64,000 nt of DNA from Accumulibacter sp003538495 (GCF_029255145.1 NZ_JAPUVQ010000113.1:1-64000), one strand, 5' to 3'; positions 32,183 through 41,359 are shown, counted from the first letter of the stretch. Translations and numbers: made by a program. Notes: a model not told the origin generated them from the letters alone.

Positions 32183-32611
32183 TCAGGGCGAGGCACAAGC
32201 GGCTGGAAGAACGGTGATTTCGACCATCCACGCGTTTTTCTTTGCAAACGACACGTCCGCCACCGGCGACAAACGGTAAGTGCCGGAACGCAGGGGGATT
32301 TCCGCCTTTGACGCGTCCATCTTTGCAACGCCGGCCGGGGCGGGCGCGCGTTCCCGCTGCCGAGCCCGATTGCGTGCGACGTACTCCGGATGCTGCTCTC
32401 GATACGTGCGCCAGTAGTCGGGGTGACGCTCCGCCCAGGCCTTCTGCGCACGCTTCTGGTCCTCGCGGTAGTCGGGATCGCTGTGGCGCTTGGCCGCCTG
32501 CCAACGCCGTCGCCGTTCGCGCTGGCAGGCGGCGGCACAAAAACATTGGTCGGGGTTCTGCGGACGCGGCCGGAACGGCTGGTGACACGCCTCGCACTGT
32601 CGGAATTCCAT
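32183..32611 (-). CDS. Small zinc-ribbon-like basic protein
   Basis: The frame encodes 142 residues starting MEFRQCEACHQPFRPRPQNP. A C-x2-C pair (CEAC) and a second group (CFCAAACQR) suggest a zinc site in the first 30 residues. A very basic helical region rich in Arg, Gln and Tyr follows (YREDQKRAQKAWAERHPDYW, RTYREQHPEYVARNRARQRE). Proteins of this build recur across proteobacteria, often near mobile DNA, without assigned function; nucleic-acid binding is plausible. GGGGAGA upstream supports the ATG at 32611. It lies beside IS debris. Confidence 0.6.
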   Translation of the reverse strand: MEFRQCEACHQPFRPRPQNPDQCFCAAACQRERRRRWQAAKRHSDPDYREDQKRAQKAWAERHPDYWRTYREQHPEYVARNRARQRERAPAPAGVAKMDASKAEIPLRSGTYRLSPVADVSFAKKNAWMVEITVLPAACASP

Positions 32612-32959
32612 GACGGTTTCTCCCCACACGACGTCGTGCGGGAAGAATGGGCCCGTGCCGGGCTTCCTGTCGCGGAGCCGGAGATCTGACGAGGCCTGAG
32701 CGCAACCTGGCGGCGGGCGAACTGGGCGGACGCGGCGAGCTTGGCGAAGGGGCTTGACCGCGCAATCAGAAGGTCGGGCAGCCGGACCTACGCGCGCGGC
32801 CGCGTTGCCAACAGGCATGACCTACAACCGACCGAGCTTGGGGAGTTACGAAGTTCGGCTCCGGGGAGCCGCTACGGACCTCAACCAGGGCTCACTGGGT
32901 CACGCTTGATGGGTCAGCTTCGGTGAGCAAAGGCGGGTCAGTTCCGGGGAGCGTCAACG
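32612..32959. other. Non-coding debris next to IS5 remnant
   Basis: No gene can be supported in these 350 bases. The GGTCAG-TTCCGGGGAG type segments near 32905-32955 and similar CGGGGAG strings near 32865 look like decayed mobile-element ends. No intact inverted repeat or target-site duplication is visible. Confidence 0.35.
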
Positions 32960-33401
32960 ACTGCCTCACCACCCGTGAGTCGAAACCGGGCAAGAGAGCC
33001 CAATCCTTCAACCAATGCGTGAATCTTGGTACTCAACCGGCCGCGGGATCGCCCAAGCGCTTGGTCACCGTTTTTTTTGTGCACCCGCTGCGTGCTGGTG
33101 GGCGCGTACGATGGTGCTGTCGATAATTGCTTCCTCGAAATCGGCGTCGTCAGCCAGCTGAGCGAAGACCTGATGCCAAACGCTTCGACGCGACCATCGG
33201 CCAAAGCGTTGATAGACGCTATTCCATGGCCCGAATTCCGATGGCCGGTCTCGCCATGGACTGCCGGTCCGTGCAATCCACACGACGGCTTCAACAAGCA
33301 GACGATTGTCCGCCGCTGTTACGGCCCGGGTCGCCCTTCTTACCAGGCAACAGCGCTTCGATCCGCGAAAGCTGATCGTCTCTGAACCACATTAGTGCCA
33401 T
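32960..33401 (-). mobile_element. IS5-family transposase remnant (truncated, two frameshifts)
   Basis: The minus strand reads MALMWFRDDQLSRIEALLPG KKGDPGR from 33401, then shifts frame near 33325 into ADNRLLVEAVVWIARTGSPW, RDRPSEFGPWNSVYQRFGRW and ADFEEAIIDSTIVRAHQHAA. A run of eight A (T at 33071-33078) shifts frame again to GDQALGRSRGRLSTKIHALV and FRLTGGEA, and homology then stops. This is the N-terminal half of an IS5-group transposase with only the first catalytic Asp (IIDSTIV). The A8 run could once have been a programmed frameshift site of the IS. The 3' half and both terminal repeats are not identifiable, so it is dead. Confidence 0.85.
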
Positions 33402-33569
33402 CCTGACTCTGCCCAAAAGTCAGGATATGACCAATAATCAACCGCTGTGGACAGCCAGTTTGTAAGTGCTTGATAGTGAGAAGCCGTTTAATCCATTTGT
33501 TGACAATGGCATTTGAGGGGCATGCGGAAAGTCAACACGCTCTAGGCGCCCGCGGTTTTTTGCAGCGCA

Positions 33570-33597
33570 GCACGAACGGTCCCGTCCGTGCTAGAAT
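33570..33597 (+). promoter_or_regulatory. Inverted repeat plus -10-like element before typA
   Basis: GCACGAACGG (33570-33579) and CCGTCCGTGC (33582-33591) form a near-perfect inverted repeat (one mismatch) directly followed by TAGAAT (33592-33597), a fair -10 hexamer 30 bases before the typA ATG. No good -35 is seen at the right distance. It may be an operator overlapping the promoter. Confidence 0.35.
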
Positions 33598-33627
33598 AAC
33601 GGCCCTTCCTGAGAGGCTTGACCCTAA

Positions 33628-35469
33628 ATGTCCCGCGCCATCCGTAACATCGCCATCATTGCCCACGTCGACCACGGCAAGACGACCCTGGTTGACAAGC
33701 TGCTGGTGCAGGCGGGCAGCTTCTCCGCGCACCAGCACATTACCGAACGGATGATGGATTCGAATGACCTCGAGAAAGAGCGCGGCATCACCATCCTGGC
33801 CAAGAACCTGGCCGTCGACTATGCCGGAGTGCACATCAATATCGTCGATACCCCGGGACACGCCGACTTCGGCGGCGAAGTCGAGCGGGTGCTGTCGATG
33901 GTCGATGGCGTCCTGCTGCTGGTCGATGCCGTTGAAGGCCCGATGCCGCAAACCCGCTTCGTCACCAGGAAGGCACTCGCTCTCGGTTTGAAGCCGATCG
34001 TCGTGGTCAACAAGATCGACCGCGATGGCGCGCGTCCGGACTGGGTGGTCGACCACACCTTCGACCTCTTCGATAAACTCGGCGCCAACGACGAGCAACT
34101 CGATTTCCCGGTAATCTATGCTTCGGCCATCAACGGCTACGCAACGCTTGATCTGGCCAGGCCTTCGCCCGACATGCGGCCGATGTTCGAGACGATTCTC
34201 AAGCACGTTCCCCCACCGCACGCCGACGAGATCGATGGTCCGCTGCAACTGCAGATTTCAGCGCTCGATTACTCGAGTTACGTTGGCCGGATCGGCATCG
34301 GCCGTCTGCAGCGGGGCCGCCTGCAACCGGCGCAACAGGTGCTGGTGATGTACGGGCAGGCGAGGGTCGACGGAACGTTCGAGCACGGCGCGCCCAAGAC
34401 CGCCAAGGTCAACCAGGTGTTCGGTTTCCGCGGCATGGAACGGGTGCCGCTCAGCGAAGCGGTGGCCGGCGACATCGTTCTGGTGACCGGTATCGACGAT
34501 CTGTCGATCGGCTGCACGGTCACCTCCATCGAGCAGCCCGAGGCGCTGCCGATGCTGCGCATCGATGAACCCACTCTGAACATGACCTTTATGGTCAACA
34601 ACTCGCCCTACGCCGGCACCGAGGGCAAGTTCGTCACCAGTCGGCAAATCGGTGAGCGTCTGCGCAAGGAGCTGCTGACCAATATGGCCTTGCGCGTCGA
34701 GGAGACGTCGGAGACCGACAGCTTTCTGGTTTCCGGGCGCGGCGAACTGCACCTGACGATCCTGCTCGAGACCATGCGCCGCGAAGGCTACGAACTGGCC
34801 GTCGGCCGCCCGCGGGTGATCGTCAAGGAAATCGACGGCGAGCAGTGCGAGCCGTATGAGGCGCTCACTCTCGACGTCGAGGAATCACATCAGGGCGGAG
34901 TCATGGAAGCCCTCGGCTATCGTCGCGGTGACCTGCAGGACATGTCTTCGGACGGGCGCGGTCGCGTCCGTCTCGAATACCGGATTCCGGCGCGCGGCCT
35001 GATCGGCTTTCAGGGGGAGTTCCTCAACCTGACGCGCGGCACCGGGCTGATCAGCCATGTTTTCGACGAGTACGCGCCACTCAAGGGCGAAATTCCGGGC
35101 CGCCGCAACGGCGTCCTGATCTCCGCCGAGCGGGGCGAAGCGGTCGCCTATGCACTGTGGAAGCTGCAGGACCGTGGGCGGATGTTCAGTAGTCCGGGCG
35201 ACAGACTCTACGAGGGCATGGTGATCGGTATCCACAGCCGCGAGAATGACCTGGTGGTCAATCCGATCAAGGGCAAGCAGCTGACCAACATCCGCTCCTC
35301 GGGTACCGACGAGGCCGTGCGTCTGGTACCGCCGGTCGCGCTGACGCTCGAGTCGGCGGTCGAATTCATCGCCGACGACGAACTGGTCGAAATCACCCCG
35401 AAGAGCATCCGCATCCGCAAGCGCCTGCTCACCGACAACGAGCGCCGACGGGCGTCGCGCGAAGGCTAG
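33628..35469 (+). CDS. typA: Ribosome-associated GTPase TypA/BipA
   Basis: The 613-residue translational GTPase has IIAHVDHGKTTLVDKLLVQA (G1) at the N-terminus. ERGITILAKN (G2), VDTPGHADFGGEVERVLSMV (G3) and VVNKIDRDGARPDWV (G4) follow. The EF-G-like domains III and V and the BipA-specific C-terminal domain (RGRMFSSPGDRLYEGMVIGI, ENDLVVNPIKGKQLTNIRSS) are complete. BipA binds the ribosome, assists 50S assembly and is needed for growth under stress or cold. The gene stands alone, just downstream of the IS remnant. Confidence 0.97.
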   Translation: MSRAIRNIAIIAHVDHGKTTLVDKLLVQAGSFSAHQHITERMMDSNDLEKERGITILAKNLAVDYAGVHINIVDTPGHADFGGEVERVLSMVDGVLLLVDAVEGPMPQTRFVTRKALALGLKPIVVVNKIDRDGARPDWVVDHTFDLFDKLGANDEQLDFPVIYASAINGYATLDLARPSPDMRPMFETILKHVPPPHADEIDGPLQLQISALDYSSYVGRIGIGRLQRGRLQPAQQVLVMYGQARVDGTFEHGAPKTAKVNQVFGFRGMERVPLSEAVAGDIVLVTGIDDLSIGCTVTSIEQPEALPMLRIDEPTLNMTFMVNNSPYAGTEGKFVTSRQIGERLRKELLTNMALRVEETSETDSFLVSGRGELHLTILLETMRREGYELAVGRPRVIVKEIDGEQCEPYEALTLDVEESHQGGVMEALGYRRGDLQDMSSDGRGRVRLEYRIPARGLIGFQGEFLNLTRGTGLISHVFDEYAPLKGEIPGRRNGVLISAERGEAVAYALWKLQDRGRMFSSPGDRLYEGMVIGIHSRENDLVVNPIKGKQLTNIRSSGTDEAVRLVPPVALTLESAVEFIADDELVEITPKSIRIRKRLLTDNERRRASREG

Positions 35470-35591
35470 CTGCTGCGGCGAGGTCGGCCGGCACGCCCGG
35501 CTCGGCTTGGCCCCATGGCGCGCACAGCGCAGGTCAGGTCAGCAATGACGCTTGCTCCGGGGCCACCGTTGCGCCTCCCACAGCCTCCACG

Positions 35592-36710
35592 CTATCGCGG
35601 TCGCAAACTTTCCAGGTAATAGCCCAGCACCTGCTCAAGGTACTGCTCGGGTGCCGGTACAGCGAGCCCGGCGGCGGACAGCAATTCCTGCGTACGATGA
35701 TTGGCGAAGGTCTGTTCGGTGGCCAGATAGTCGAGGAAGACCGGCAGCGTCCTGACCGCACGCCTGGCATCAGCCGGCATCAACAGGCTGGCTGCACTGA
35801 TGATTGCGCTGAACACACCGGTTGGCAGCTTGATCAGCGGTGGCACGCGGCGCCCGGCCTCGGCAAAAGCGCGCCGAACACGTTCGCGCAGCGGGTCAAG
35901 CGCCAGCGCCAGCGCTGGTCCCGAACACGAATGGATGATCCGGCCAGTGCTGGCCGCTGCCGTGCTCGACCAGGCGATAGCCTTGGCGACGTAGTCCGCA
36001 GGGACAATATCGAGTCGCGCGACACCAAGATCCGGGGACATTCCGAACGTGCGCCTGCCAGACAAGAACTCGCACAAATGGTAAAAGACCTGAAAATGGA
36101 TGATCCGGCCATCGCTCCCGTTGCCAACGACCATGCTCGGCCGATGCACGGTCAGCGGCAGACCTCGTTCGAGTTCGACGCGGACGACCTCCTCGGCTTC
36201 AGCCTTGGCCTGCTCATAGGTGTTGTGAAAGTTCCGGGGTGCGGTCAGCCATTCTTCCGGCACCTTCCCATGCGTGCGCCCACCGACGCCGACGGTGCTG
36301 ACGAACTCGACTTTCTCGAGACGCGCACAACCGTGCGCCAGCGCGATGATGTGGCGAGCCGAATCGACCGAAGAGTGGCGAGCCTGCTCGATCGGCAGGT
36401 TCATCCGCACATTGCCCGCCGAGTGAATGATGTGCGTGCTAGTGGCGGCAAGCTGCCGATATTCGATGGCGTCCAGAGCAAAGGCCGGGCGCGTCACGTC
36501 GCCGCGCAGAACCCGTACCCGCTGGCGTGCGGCAGCCTCGGCGGGACCCATCTGCCAGAAGCCGTAGAGCGACTCCAGGCGCCCGGCCAGTTCGCCGAGC
36601 GACGCTGCCCGCAGCAGCAAGGTGACTTGCGTCTCGGGATCCAGCAGCAGTATCGGGACCAGGGAGCTGCCGATCGCTCCGGTGGCGCCGGTAATGAAGT
36701 AATTCTTCAT
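35592..36710 (-). CDS. Thioester reductase-like SDR (NAD_binding_4 family)
   Basis: The 372-residue extended SDR begins MKNYFITGATGAIGSSLVPI (NADP-binding motif). It has the active-site Tyr-Lys within NTYEQAKAEAEEVVR and Ser/Thr in FVSTVGVGGRTHG. Sequences of this kind form the terminal reductase domains that release carrier-bound acyl thioesters as aldehydes or alcohols, and also occur in fatty acyl-CoA reductases. The ATG overlaps the stop of the upstream acyl ligase (ATGA), so both are made together. It is the last gene of a three-gene operon. No carrier-protein domain is present in it. Confidence 0.82.
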   Translation of the reverse strand: MKNYFITGATGAIGSSLVPILLLDPETQVTLLLRAASLGELAGRLESLYGFWQMGPAEAAARQRVRVLRGDVTRPAFALDAIEYRQLAATSTHIIHSAGNVRMNLPIEQARHSSVDSARHIIALAHGCARLEKVEFVSTVGVGGRTHGKVPEEWLTAPRNFHNTYEQAKAEAEEVVRVELERGLPLTVHRPSMVVGNGSDGRIIHFQVFYHLCEFLSGRRTFGMSPDLGVARLDIVPADYVAKAIAWSSTAAASTGRIIHSCSGPALALALDPLRERVRRAFAEAGRRVPPLIKLPTGVFSAIISAASLLMPADARRAVRTLPVFLDYLATEQTFANHRTQELLSAAGLAVPAPEQYLEQVLGYYLESLRPR

Positions 36711-38497
36711 GAACTGCAATAGCAAGTCAGTGCGTCCGCGCTCCAGGCTGTGAAGGCGGTGCCGTGAGCGGCATCGAGGTGGGCAAAGAGCTCGGCCAAG
36801 GCAACCTCGTGCTTGGCTGCGATGGCCTGCCGGCGCAGTTTCATGTTGGCCGTTATTTCGCCGCCGGAGACGGTCAGCGCCTGCGCCGTAATCAGCAATC
36901 CTGCCGGGCGCTGGTAGGCTGGAAGAGACCCGCTGGCGTCGGCAAGCTGCCGTCGCAGGCTCTGGAACGACTCCGCAACGCCCGCCTGCCACACCACCTC
37001 GCTGACCACCAGCAAGACCACGGGCTGCGGGCGACTAGCGCCGAAGGCCACCACGTGCTCCACTTGCGACACCTGCTGCAGCTGACTCTCGATGCCGGCG
37101 GGAGCAATGCGACGCCCGGTCGAGGTCTTGAAAATATCGCTCTTGCGACCAATCAGGGTAATGAAGCCGTCGGCATCGACAATCGCGAGGTCTCCAGTTG
37201 CCAGGTAGCCATCGGCATCCAGGGTGGCCGGACCGCAAGCACTCGGCTCGCCAAGATAGCTGGAGAACACTCCGGGGCCGCGCACCAGCAGTTCGCCGTC
37301 GTCGGCCAGACGCACCTCGCTGCCGGGAAGGGGCTTGCCGACGCTGCCGAAACGAAAGCTGTCGGGTCGATTGAGGCACACCGGGATGATGTTTTCGCTG
37401 ATCCCGTAGGCTTCGAGGATCGGCAAGCCGATCGCGTGAAAGCGTTCGAGCAGCCACAGCGGCATCGGCGCCGAGCCGCTGACCATGAACTGCAGATCGC
37501 GGCCGAGCACCTTGCGCAGCTTGCCGAGGGCCAGCCAGTGGGCGGCCAGAAACTGCAGGCGGGAAGCGATTCCGAGCCGGTGCCCGGCTCGCGTTGCCGC
37601 GGCTCGCCGGTCACCGACCCGCCACGCCCAGTGCACCACTTTCTGTTGCCAGGCCGGCTGCTGCGCGACGACCTGCTCGATACCCACGTACAGCTTCTCG
37701 AAAAACCGCGGAACACCGATGAACAGAGCCGGTTCGATACGCCTGACGTAGTTCATCACCTCGCGCGGGTCAGCCACGTAATAGGTTTGCGCGCCACGAC
37801 CGATCGCGCTCAGATTGATCATTCGCTGGAAGAGATTCGATAGCGGCAGCCAGCACGCCAGACGACTGCCCTCGCCGACCTGCGCGTAAGCGGAGAGAAT
37901 CGCCGCGGCGGCGAGACACATCTGCCGATGGCTATACGCGATACCCTTGGGTTCACCGGTCGTTCCGGAGGTAAAGATGATCGTTGCCGGAGCGTCGGCC
38001 TGCGCCTGATTCCAGTCTCCGCCGGAGTTCGTTTCAGCGAGAAGCTCTTCGAGTGGCACAACGCCCTCTACCCCGGCGGCATCGAAGCAGACGACGAAAT
38101 CGAGCCCTCGCCGAAACGCATCGCCAAGCCGATCAAGCTGAGAAGGGTGCGCCAGCACCAGACCCGCGAAGTTGCAGCGGCGAGCTATCTCGCCAATGTG
38201 CGCGTCAACTGCATAGGGGTCGAGGCCGACGGCAACACCGCCCGCGGCCAGGATCCCGAGTTGGGCGAAGTCCCACTCGCGGCAACTCGGCGCCATGATG
38301 CCAACCCTTGCGCCAGCGGACACGCCGAGCTTCCGGAAACCATTGCTGAGGGTGGCCACCGCCTGGCGGTAGCCACTCCAGGTGGTGCCCAGCCACTCCC
38401 CGCCGGCTGACGAAACCTGGAACAGAGCAGGGTCGTCTGGAGTCAGCAGACTGCGGGCAAGCAGCATCCCGGGTACCGTCCAACCGCTGCTTTCCAT
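36707..38497 (-). CDS. AMP-forming acyl-CoA synthetase / adenylating enzyme
   Basis: The 596-residue ANL-superfamily enzyme has the P-loop-like A3 motif IIFTSGTTGEPKGIAYSHRQ. ILEAYGISENIIPVCLNRPD (A5), DGYLATGDLAIVDADGFITL (A7) and GRKSDIFKTSTGRRIAP (A8/A10-like) follow. The arrangement resembles long-chain acyl-CoA synthetases, which have a similar insertion (PLSNLFQRMINLSAIGRGAQ, FIGVPRFFEKLY). It should activate a carboxylic acid to an acyl-adenylate and pass it to CoA or a carrier. The start is uncertain: ATG at 38497 is given, but a GTG at 38566, 10 bases after the upstream gene, would add 23 residues. The substrate is unknown. Confidence 0.85.
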   Translation of the reverse strand: MESSGWTVPGMLLARSLLTPDDPALFQVSSAGGEWLGTTWSGYRQAVATLSNGFRKLGVSAGARVGIMAPSCREWDFAQLGILAAGGVAVGLDPYAVDAHIGEIARRCNFAGLVLAHPSQLDRLGDAFRRGLDFVVCFDAAGVEGVVPLEELLAETNSGGDWNQAQADAPATIIFTSGTTGEPKGIAYSHRQMCLAAAAILSAYAQVGEGSRLACWLPLSNLFQRMINLSAIGRGAQTYYVADPREVMNYVRRIEPALFIGVPRFFEKLYVGIEQVVAQQPAWQQKVVHWAWRVGDRRAAATRAGHRLGIASRLQFLAAHWLALGKLRKVLGRDLQFMVSGSAPMPLWLLERFHAIGLPILEAYGISENIIPVCLNRPDSFRFGSVGKPLPGSEVRLADDGELLVRGPGVFSSYLGEPSACGPATLDADGYLATGDLAIVDADGFITLIGRKSDIFKTSTGRRIAPAGIESQLQQVSQVEHVVAFGASRPQPVVLLVVSEVVWQAGVAESFQSLRRQLADASGSLPAYQRPAGLLITAQALTVSGGEITANMKLRRQAIAAKHEVALAELFAHLDAAHGTAFTAWSADALTCYCSS

Positions 38498-38575
38498 CGA
38501 CACGTCACCGGCCGGCACGCGGCTCACGCCAATCTTGCCGCCCGTTGGTCGCTCTGACGGTTGCACAGCAGCCGC

Positions 38576-39658
38576 CTATCGCTGCTCGACGACCGGATCG
38601 TAGGCGCCTCGGCACCGGTTGATGCACAGATCGTCGGCAGTCAGGCCAAGCCAGGCCATGCTCCGGGTTACTTCCTTTCCCGGACCGAGCCGCTTGCGGA
38701 TCAAGAAGTCGACCACCGGGCCCATGACCCGCCAGTAATTGCGGTTGGCCTTGCCGTGCCGGATCAAACTGGAAAACTCCGGAGCGTACGGGTTGTAGCC
38801 AAAGGTGCGCAGATCGGAATACATCAGCAACCAGTTGATCGGGTAGTTGCTGTGAATCGGGTTGGCATGCCTGCTCGATGCCACCAGGCCAAGATCGACC
38901 ACTTTGCGCATGATTTCCTCCTGATTGTACGGCCAGGCGTGGAATGGAGCGAGGTAGCGCGGCACCTGCGTTCCCGCAGGGTGGCTCCTGGGGTTGTAGA
39001 AGCGGGCAAGATCCTCGGCGCTAAACTCGCCGCAGCTTGCCAGTTCCGGCGGCGTCCAGTCGGTCTCGCAGAGCAGCTGCCGCGAAAACTCGTAGAGCAT
39101 GCGCTCCGGCTCCGGTTGGCCGGGGGAGTATCCTGCCAGCACCAGCGGGATGCCTTTGGCGATCGCCAGCTTGATCGCGTCGCCCTCGAAGAGAGGCGCA
39201 TAAACGTACGACAGCGTGTAAACCGCACCGCGTTCCTCCTGGTTGCGCAGCAGATAGCGGAAAATCTTCTTGTAGAACTCGGGTGCGGGCGAATAGCTGA
39301 CGTGGTCGATATTCAACTTGCCCAGGGCACGCCTGATGTTATCCCAGGCCAGCGCCGGAATGTTGATGTCGACCGTGAACGCCAGTACCTTGAGCTTGAG
39401 CTCGACGGCCAACCGGTAGAGGAGGAAGACGCTGTCCTTGCCGCCGCTGAGCGGCACCAGGCAATCGTACTCACCCTGCCCTCGACACTCGGCCAGGGCC
39501 TTCTCGAAATCAGCCTCGTAGGCTCGTCGGGCGTCTTCCGCCCTGGCGGCCTCCGCGGCCAGCGACACGTCGTCGCGGCATAGGTTGCAGATGCCGTCTG
39601 CTGACAGCGACACGCCTGGAACGCGATCGGGCACCAGACACTTGGTGCATCTTTGCAT
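38576..39658 (-). CDS. PP-loop ATPase, N-acetyl sugar amidotransferase-like
   Basis: The frame encodes 360 residues. The N-terminus MQRCTKCLVPDRVPGVSLSA with DGICNLC gives a likely zinc-binding C-x2-C...C-x2-C. The PP-loop pyrophosphatase motif LVPLSGGKDSVFLLYRL comes near residue 73. The overall plan matches the WbuX/PseA-like amidotransferase group, which activates a substrate by adenylation before transferring nitrogen or sulfur. The start at 39658 matches the conserved opening; the longer frame to 39718 lacks support. It is the first gene of the operon with the acyl ligase and thioester reductase, so it may modify the same product. No glycosylation genes adjoin it. Confidence 0.75.
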   Translation of the reverse strand: MQRCTKCLVPDRVPGVSLSADGICNLCRDDVSLAAEAARAEDARRAYEADFEKALAECRGQGEYDCLVPLSGGKDSVFLLYRLAVELKLKVLAFTVDINIPALAWDNIRRALGKLNIDHVSYSPAPEFYKKIFRYLLRNQEERGAVYTLSYVYAPLFEGDAIKLAIAKGIPLVLAGYSPGQPEPERMLYEFSRQLLCETDWTPPELASCGEFSAEDLARFYNPRSHPAGTQVPRYLAPFHAWPYNQEEIMRKVVDLGLVASSRHANPIHSNYPINWLLMYSDLRTFGYNPYAPEFSSLIRHGKANRNYWRVMGPVVDFLIRKRLGPGKEVTRSMAWLGLTADDLCINRCRGAYDPVVEQR

Positions 39659-40223
39659 TTCACCATCTCCACGCACCGGGTGAACGCTGAACGGGAGCGC
39701 ATGCCGTGTTTGGCCCACCCCTTTCCCACAGCAAGAGGTCTTGGTTGGCTGCAGCTTCCAGATTGGCCCAGCCAGTTCGAAAAACGCTTGCGACCCACTG
39801 CCATCAACGTCAATCGTTCACGACCGCGCAAGAGGCCGCGGAGTCTGGTGGCCACCCAGGCACCGGGCAAACGCCTTTTCTTGCCACACCCCGGGCGCCG
39901 ATACGACCAATGCCAGCAGCAACGTCTGTTCAGTAGCGAGCCGGCAATTACCATCCCCGGCCATTCAGTTCCGGATTACAGGATAGCCCCGCGCAGCCTC
40001 GGCTCAAGATGCCGCCAGAGGATGCGGAGGCAGCCTGGCCGGCGGTTGAAGCGGTTGAGTCCGGCGCTGGCCGAGCCTGCCAGCGTAGGAGTGCCGAATA
40101 ATCGGGGAAGACGGCGGAATTGTCCATACCATCGTCGACTTCGCCATCGATCGAGGAAGCCGGCGAGACGAAGCGGGGCTACGCCGCGCAATGGCCCGAT
40201 CGCCCGGGCTCGTGCGTCCCGTC
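39659..40223. other. Intergenic region before the PP-loop operon
   Basis: These 565 bases contain only short GC-rich frames without ribosome-binding sites or family resemblance. They presumably carry the promoter of the minus-strand PP-loop/acyl-ligase operon. No regulatory site or repeat was recognised. Confidence 0.4.
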
Positions 40224-40829
40224 TCAGCTGCCGCCCTCGATTTCTCGCCGGAACTGCTCGGAAAAAGCGACCGCTGCTGGAAAGAAATCGAGGAAATCGC
40301 GCTCGAAATGCGGATAAGCGCTGCTCAGTTCGCTGCCGGCGCCCGCCAGGCTGTTGCGGCGGCTGATGCGGTGCGCTGCGATCTGGTCGAGGGCACGGCC
40401 TGCCGCCGCCAGCTCCCGATAGCCGGCGAGCCAGTCCTCCTGGCGCATTCGCGGCAGCATCTGCGCCAGGCGATCGGGCAACGGCGATCGCTGCGCGAGC
40501 AGCGCGTACACGCCAGCCGTAAAGGATTCGAGCGGCTGCTCGGAAAAACGAGCCCAGTGCACGGCAAGAAAGTGGTCGTAGAAGACGTCGATGATGACGC
40601 CGCTGTAGCGGCGGCGCTCGACGCTGATTCGCTGCCGGCTCCGGCAGAAGACAGCGTGGGCGTCGGCAAAGCTGTCGATCCGCCGGTGCAGGGCAAGGCC
40701 GCGCTGCAGTGCTGCGCTGAGCCCAGGCGGCGCTGGCCGCAGCGGCCCCTTGACGAAATCGCCGAGCAGGGCACCCAGGCGGTAGTCGTCATCGGGGCCG
40801 GCGAGCAGCGCGTGCGCCAGGTAGTTCAC
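40224..40829 (-). CDS. acpH: Acyl carrier protein phosphodiesterase
   Basis: The 201-residue protein fits AcpH (DUF479, usual length about 195), which removes 4'-phosphopantetheine from acyl carrier protein. It begins MNYLAHALLAGPDDDYRLGA with GDFVKGPLR following. The HRRIDSFADAHAVF segment, the YSGVIIDVFYDHFLAVHW segment and the C-terminal FSEQFRREIEG are typical. The start is a GTG at 40829 that overlaps the stop of the DUF3301 gene (GTGA), indicating translational coupling. Confidence 0.88.
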   Translation of the reverse strand: MNYLAHALLAGPDDDYRLGALLGDFVKGPLRPAPPGLSAALQRGLALHRRIDSFADAHAVFCRSRQRISVERRRYSGVIIDVFYDHFLAVHWARFSEQPLESFTAGVYALLAQRSPLPDRLAQMLPRMRQEDWLAGYRELAAAGRALDQIAAHRISRRNSLAGAGSELSSAYPHFERDFLDFFPAAVAFSEQFRREIEGGS

Positions 40830-41203
40830 GACGGCAGACGCGGAAACTGCCGACGCTCCGGCTCACACTCGCTCGCGACCAGGCGCAACGCAGACCCGGG
40901 CACACGCGGCAAGTGCAACAGCAGCAACTCGCTGCCCAGCAGCGTGATCTGGCCGTTGCGCCGATTGTCGCCGGTGTCGCTGTACTCGAAACGATAGACG
41001 CGACGCAGCCGCAAGCGGCCCTCGTCGTCGCGGGCAGGACGCAGCGACGCCAGCGCCACGGTGTCGTCGAGCAGTTGCAGCTGGTCGGCATCACACGCCG
41101 CGCGTACCGCGCGAATGCCCGCCTCTCGTGCCCTGAAACTATCCAGCCAGAGCCAGCCGGCGGCCAGCATGCCGAGCAGGCTGAGGGTTTCCATCCACGG
41201 CAT
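40826..41203 (-). CDS. DUF3301 family membrane-anchored protein
   Basis: The frame encodes about 125 residues. An N-terminal helix (LSLLGMLAAGWLWLDSFRAR) is followed by the conserved stretch REAGIRAVRAACDADQLQLL, then DDTVALASLRPARDDEGRLR and LRRVYRFEYSDTGDNRRNGQ. This pattern is DUF3301: a single helix with a small cytosolic domain of unknown function. Starts at 41203 (MPWMETL) or 41194 are both possible. It is coupled to acpH downstream. Confidence 0.82.
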   Translation of the reverse strand: MPWMETLSLLGMLAAGWLWLDSFRAREAGIRAVRAACDADQLQLLDDTVALASLRPARDDEGRLRLRRVYRFEYSDTGDNRRNGQITLLGSELLLLHLPRVPGSALRLVASECEPERRQFPRLPS

Positions 41204-41359
41204 CGCGAGCGTTACCGCCTGGGCCGCGCGCGCAGGCCCGACAGCGCACGCTGGCAAGAGCTCGCGAAATCGATCTTCTTCCGGGCCACTGCGAATACTC
41301 CCGAGTAGGTGAGTCGCTGATCGGCGCGATCGCCACCAGCTTGGCTATACTAGCGAAAA

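Noticed and set aside
33500..33528. TTGACA at 33500-33505 as a -35 for typA
   Set aside because: The hexamer at the proper 17-base spacing (TGCGGA) does not resemble a -10 element.
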